From assembly GCA_002359075.1 (NCBI GenBank), contig DEQA01000319.1, positions 2,757 through 8,383 of the forward strand: a stretch of 5,627 nucleotides of DNA. Direction: 5' to 3'. This DNA is from Planococcaceae bacterium UBA3378. GTDB taxonomy: Bacteria; Bacillota; Bacilli; Bacillales_A; Planococcaceae. Below, piece by piece: positions 5,031 through 5,627 of this stretch. The stretch's first letter is position 1. Each line of letters starts with the position of its first letter. The notes beneath the pieces were generated by a model, which saw only the letters and a list, made by a program, of their open reading frames with translations, was not told the DNA's origin and did no database searches. A program made the translations under genes and the position numbers.

Positions 5031-5627
5031 CTAGTAGATTTCCTGCATGCCCACTTCCCCAAAATTCACAACTGTATAACCAGGCACTTCGCTCAAAAAC
5101 TGCTTCAATAAATAATTATGTCCTGCTCCGACCAACACCAATGCTTTCGTCGATGTCTCCTTTATAAGGCATCGTATATTTTTAGCCATTTTTAGGTTGC
5201 GGTAGTACCAGTAATTCGCCACCCATTCAAAAGCTGTTTCATCGTCCAGCATCATAAGGTCCGTGTAGATTTCATGGTCTTTTTTAATTTGTTCCTCCTG
5301 GTTAATCAACTGGAAGGTTTCAATGATACTCTTTTCTTTCATTGCTGTAGAAAGAAGCTGCATTTCGGCATTCACTTTTTCCATAAGATAAAGGAATTCT
5401 TCATTAGTAGATAAATCATCAATACCGGGAATATGGGGACGGGGTTCATTCCAATCGACCGCCCATAGCCTTTCATGCTGCAGTTTTTTGGCAAGACGAA
5501 AGGCGATTTGTTCCGTTTCGTTATAGCGCAGTGTATGCTCCCCCTGTATATAGCTCTTATATAACGCATCAAGGCTGTTTTGTGAAGTAGCCTCCATTTC
5601 AACGAATAGCTGGTCAGGCTTATATTG
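5031..5627 (-). CDS. DUF5694 domain protein, 3' part (N-terminus outside window)
   Basis: The minus-strand frame is open from the window edge to TAG at 5033-5031, leaving 198 residues. The ATG at 5597 is not the start: the codons before it read QYKPDQLFVE, which continues into the protein as the family's conserved beta strand (K-P-x-x-[IL]-x-V-E). Further family features follow: a Y-x-x-[YF]-x-x-G-E helix, the stretch FRLAKKLQHERLWAVDW, a WYYRNLKMAKNI motif near residues 140-151, and the VGAGH motif (Gly167-His170) before the last helix. DUF5694 resembles the TraB/PrgY/Tiki-type fold, whose histidines and glutamates suggest a metal-dependent hydrolase, but no activity is established for this family to my knowledge. 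The N-terminal G-x-x-H part expected in such proteins is beyond the window. No clear terminator follows on its strand. Family call is from memory of its motifs. Confidence 0.8.
   Translation of the reverse strand, partial: QYKPDQLFVEMEATSQNSLDALYKSYIQGEHTLRYNETEQIAFRLAKKLQHERLWAVDWNEPRPHIPGIDDLSTNEEFLYLMEKVNAEMQLLSTAMKEKSIIETFQLINQEEQIKKDHEIYTDLMMLDDETAFEWVANYWYYRNLKMAKNIRCLIKETSTKALVLVGAGHNYLLKQFLSEVPGYTVVNFGEVGMQEIY

Noticed and set aside
5372..5602. 76-codon minus-strand frame overlapping the DUF5694 gene
   Set aside because: It is out of frame with the conserved family motifs, which are encoded in the other minus-strand frame over the same bases.

Overview
The window looks like chromosomal DNA from a low-GC Gram-positive bacterium of the Bacillales, most likely a Planococcaceae relative such as Lysinibacillus or Solibacillus. 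The grounds are AT-rich intergenic DNA, strong AGGAGG/GGAGG ribosome binding sites, a Gram-positive lipoprotein, Rho-independent terminators after most genes, and proteins whose closest recalled relatives are in Bacillus (YhgE/Pip, TcyP, a small Csp, a DUF5694 protein). The genus is inferred from style and remembered families, not from a marker gene. No rRNA, tRNA, CRISPR array, insertion sequence or phage gene is visible.

Layout from left to right. Positions 1-1776 (+) are the C-terminal part of a large YhgE/Pip-type membrane protein: a long glycine-punctuated heptad-repeat region, then an ABC-2-like membrane domain. Positions 1777-1912 hold two back-to-back terminators, one per strand, separating it from the convergent gene tcyP (1913-3307, -), a sodium- or proton-coupled L-cystine symporter with a TTG start. 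A 440-base divergent intergenic region follows. It carries the tcyP control region (tandem octamers, inverted repeats) and a good promoter for a small lipoprotein gene (3748-4218, +) that ends in a long hairpin. A second gene-free stretch of about 440 bases leads to a strong promoter and a leader of about 140 nt for a cold-shock protein (4661-4861, +), which has its own terminator. The right end (5031-5627, -) is the C-terminal part of a DUF5694 (TraB-like fold) protein whose start lies outside the window.

The genes appear to be independent single-gene units rather than one operon: directions alternate, and each gene that is complete has its own promoter or terminator signals. Nothing visible ties them into one pathway. 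The least explained material is non-coding: the tcyP/lipoprotein intergenic region, which is bracketed by a 10-base inverted repeat and contains gene-relic-like reading frames, and the palindrome and hairpin around the csp promoter and leader. I found no convincing evidence of a new multi-gene system.
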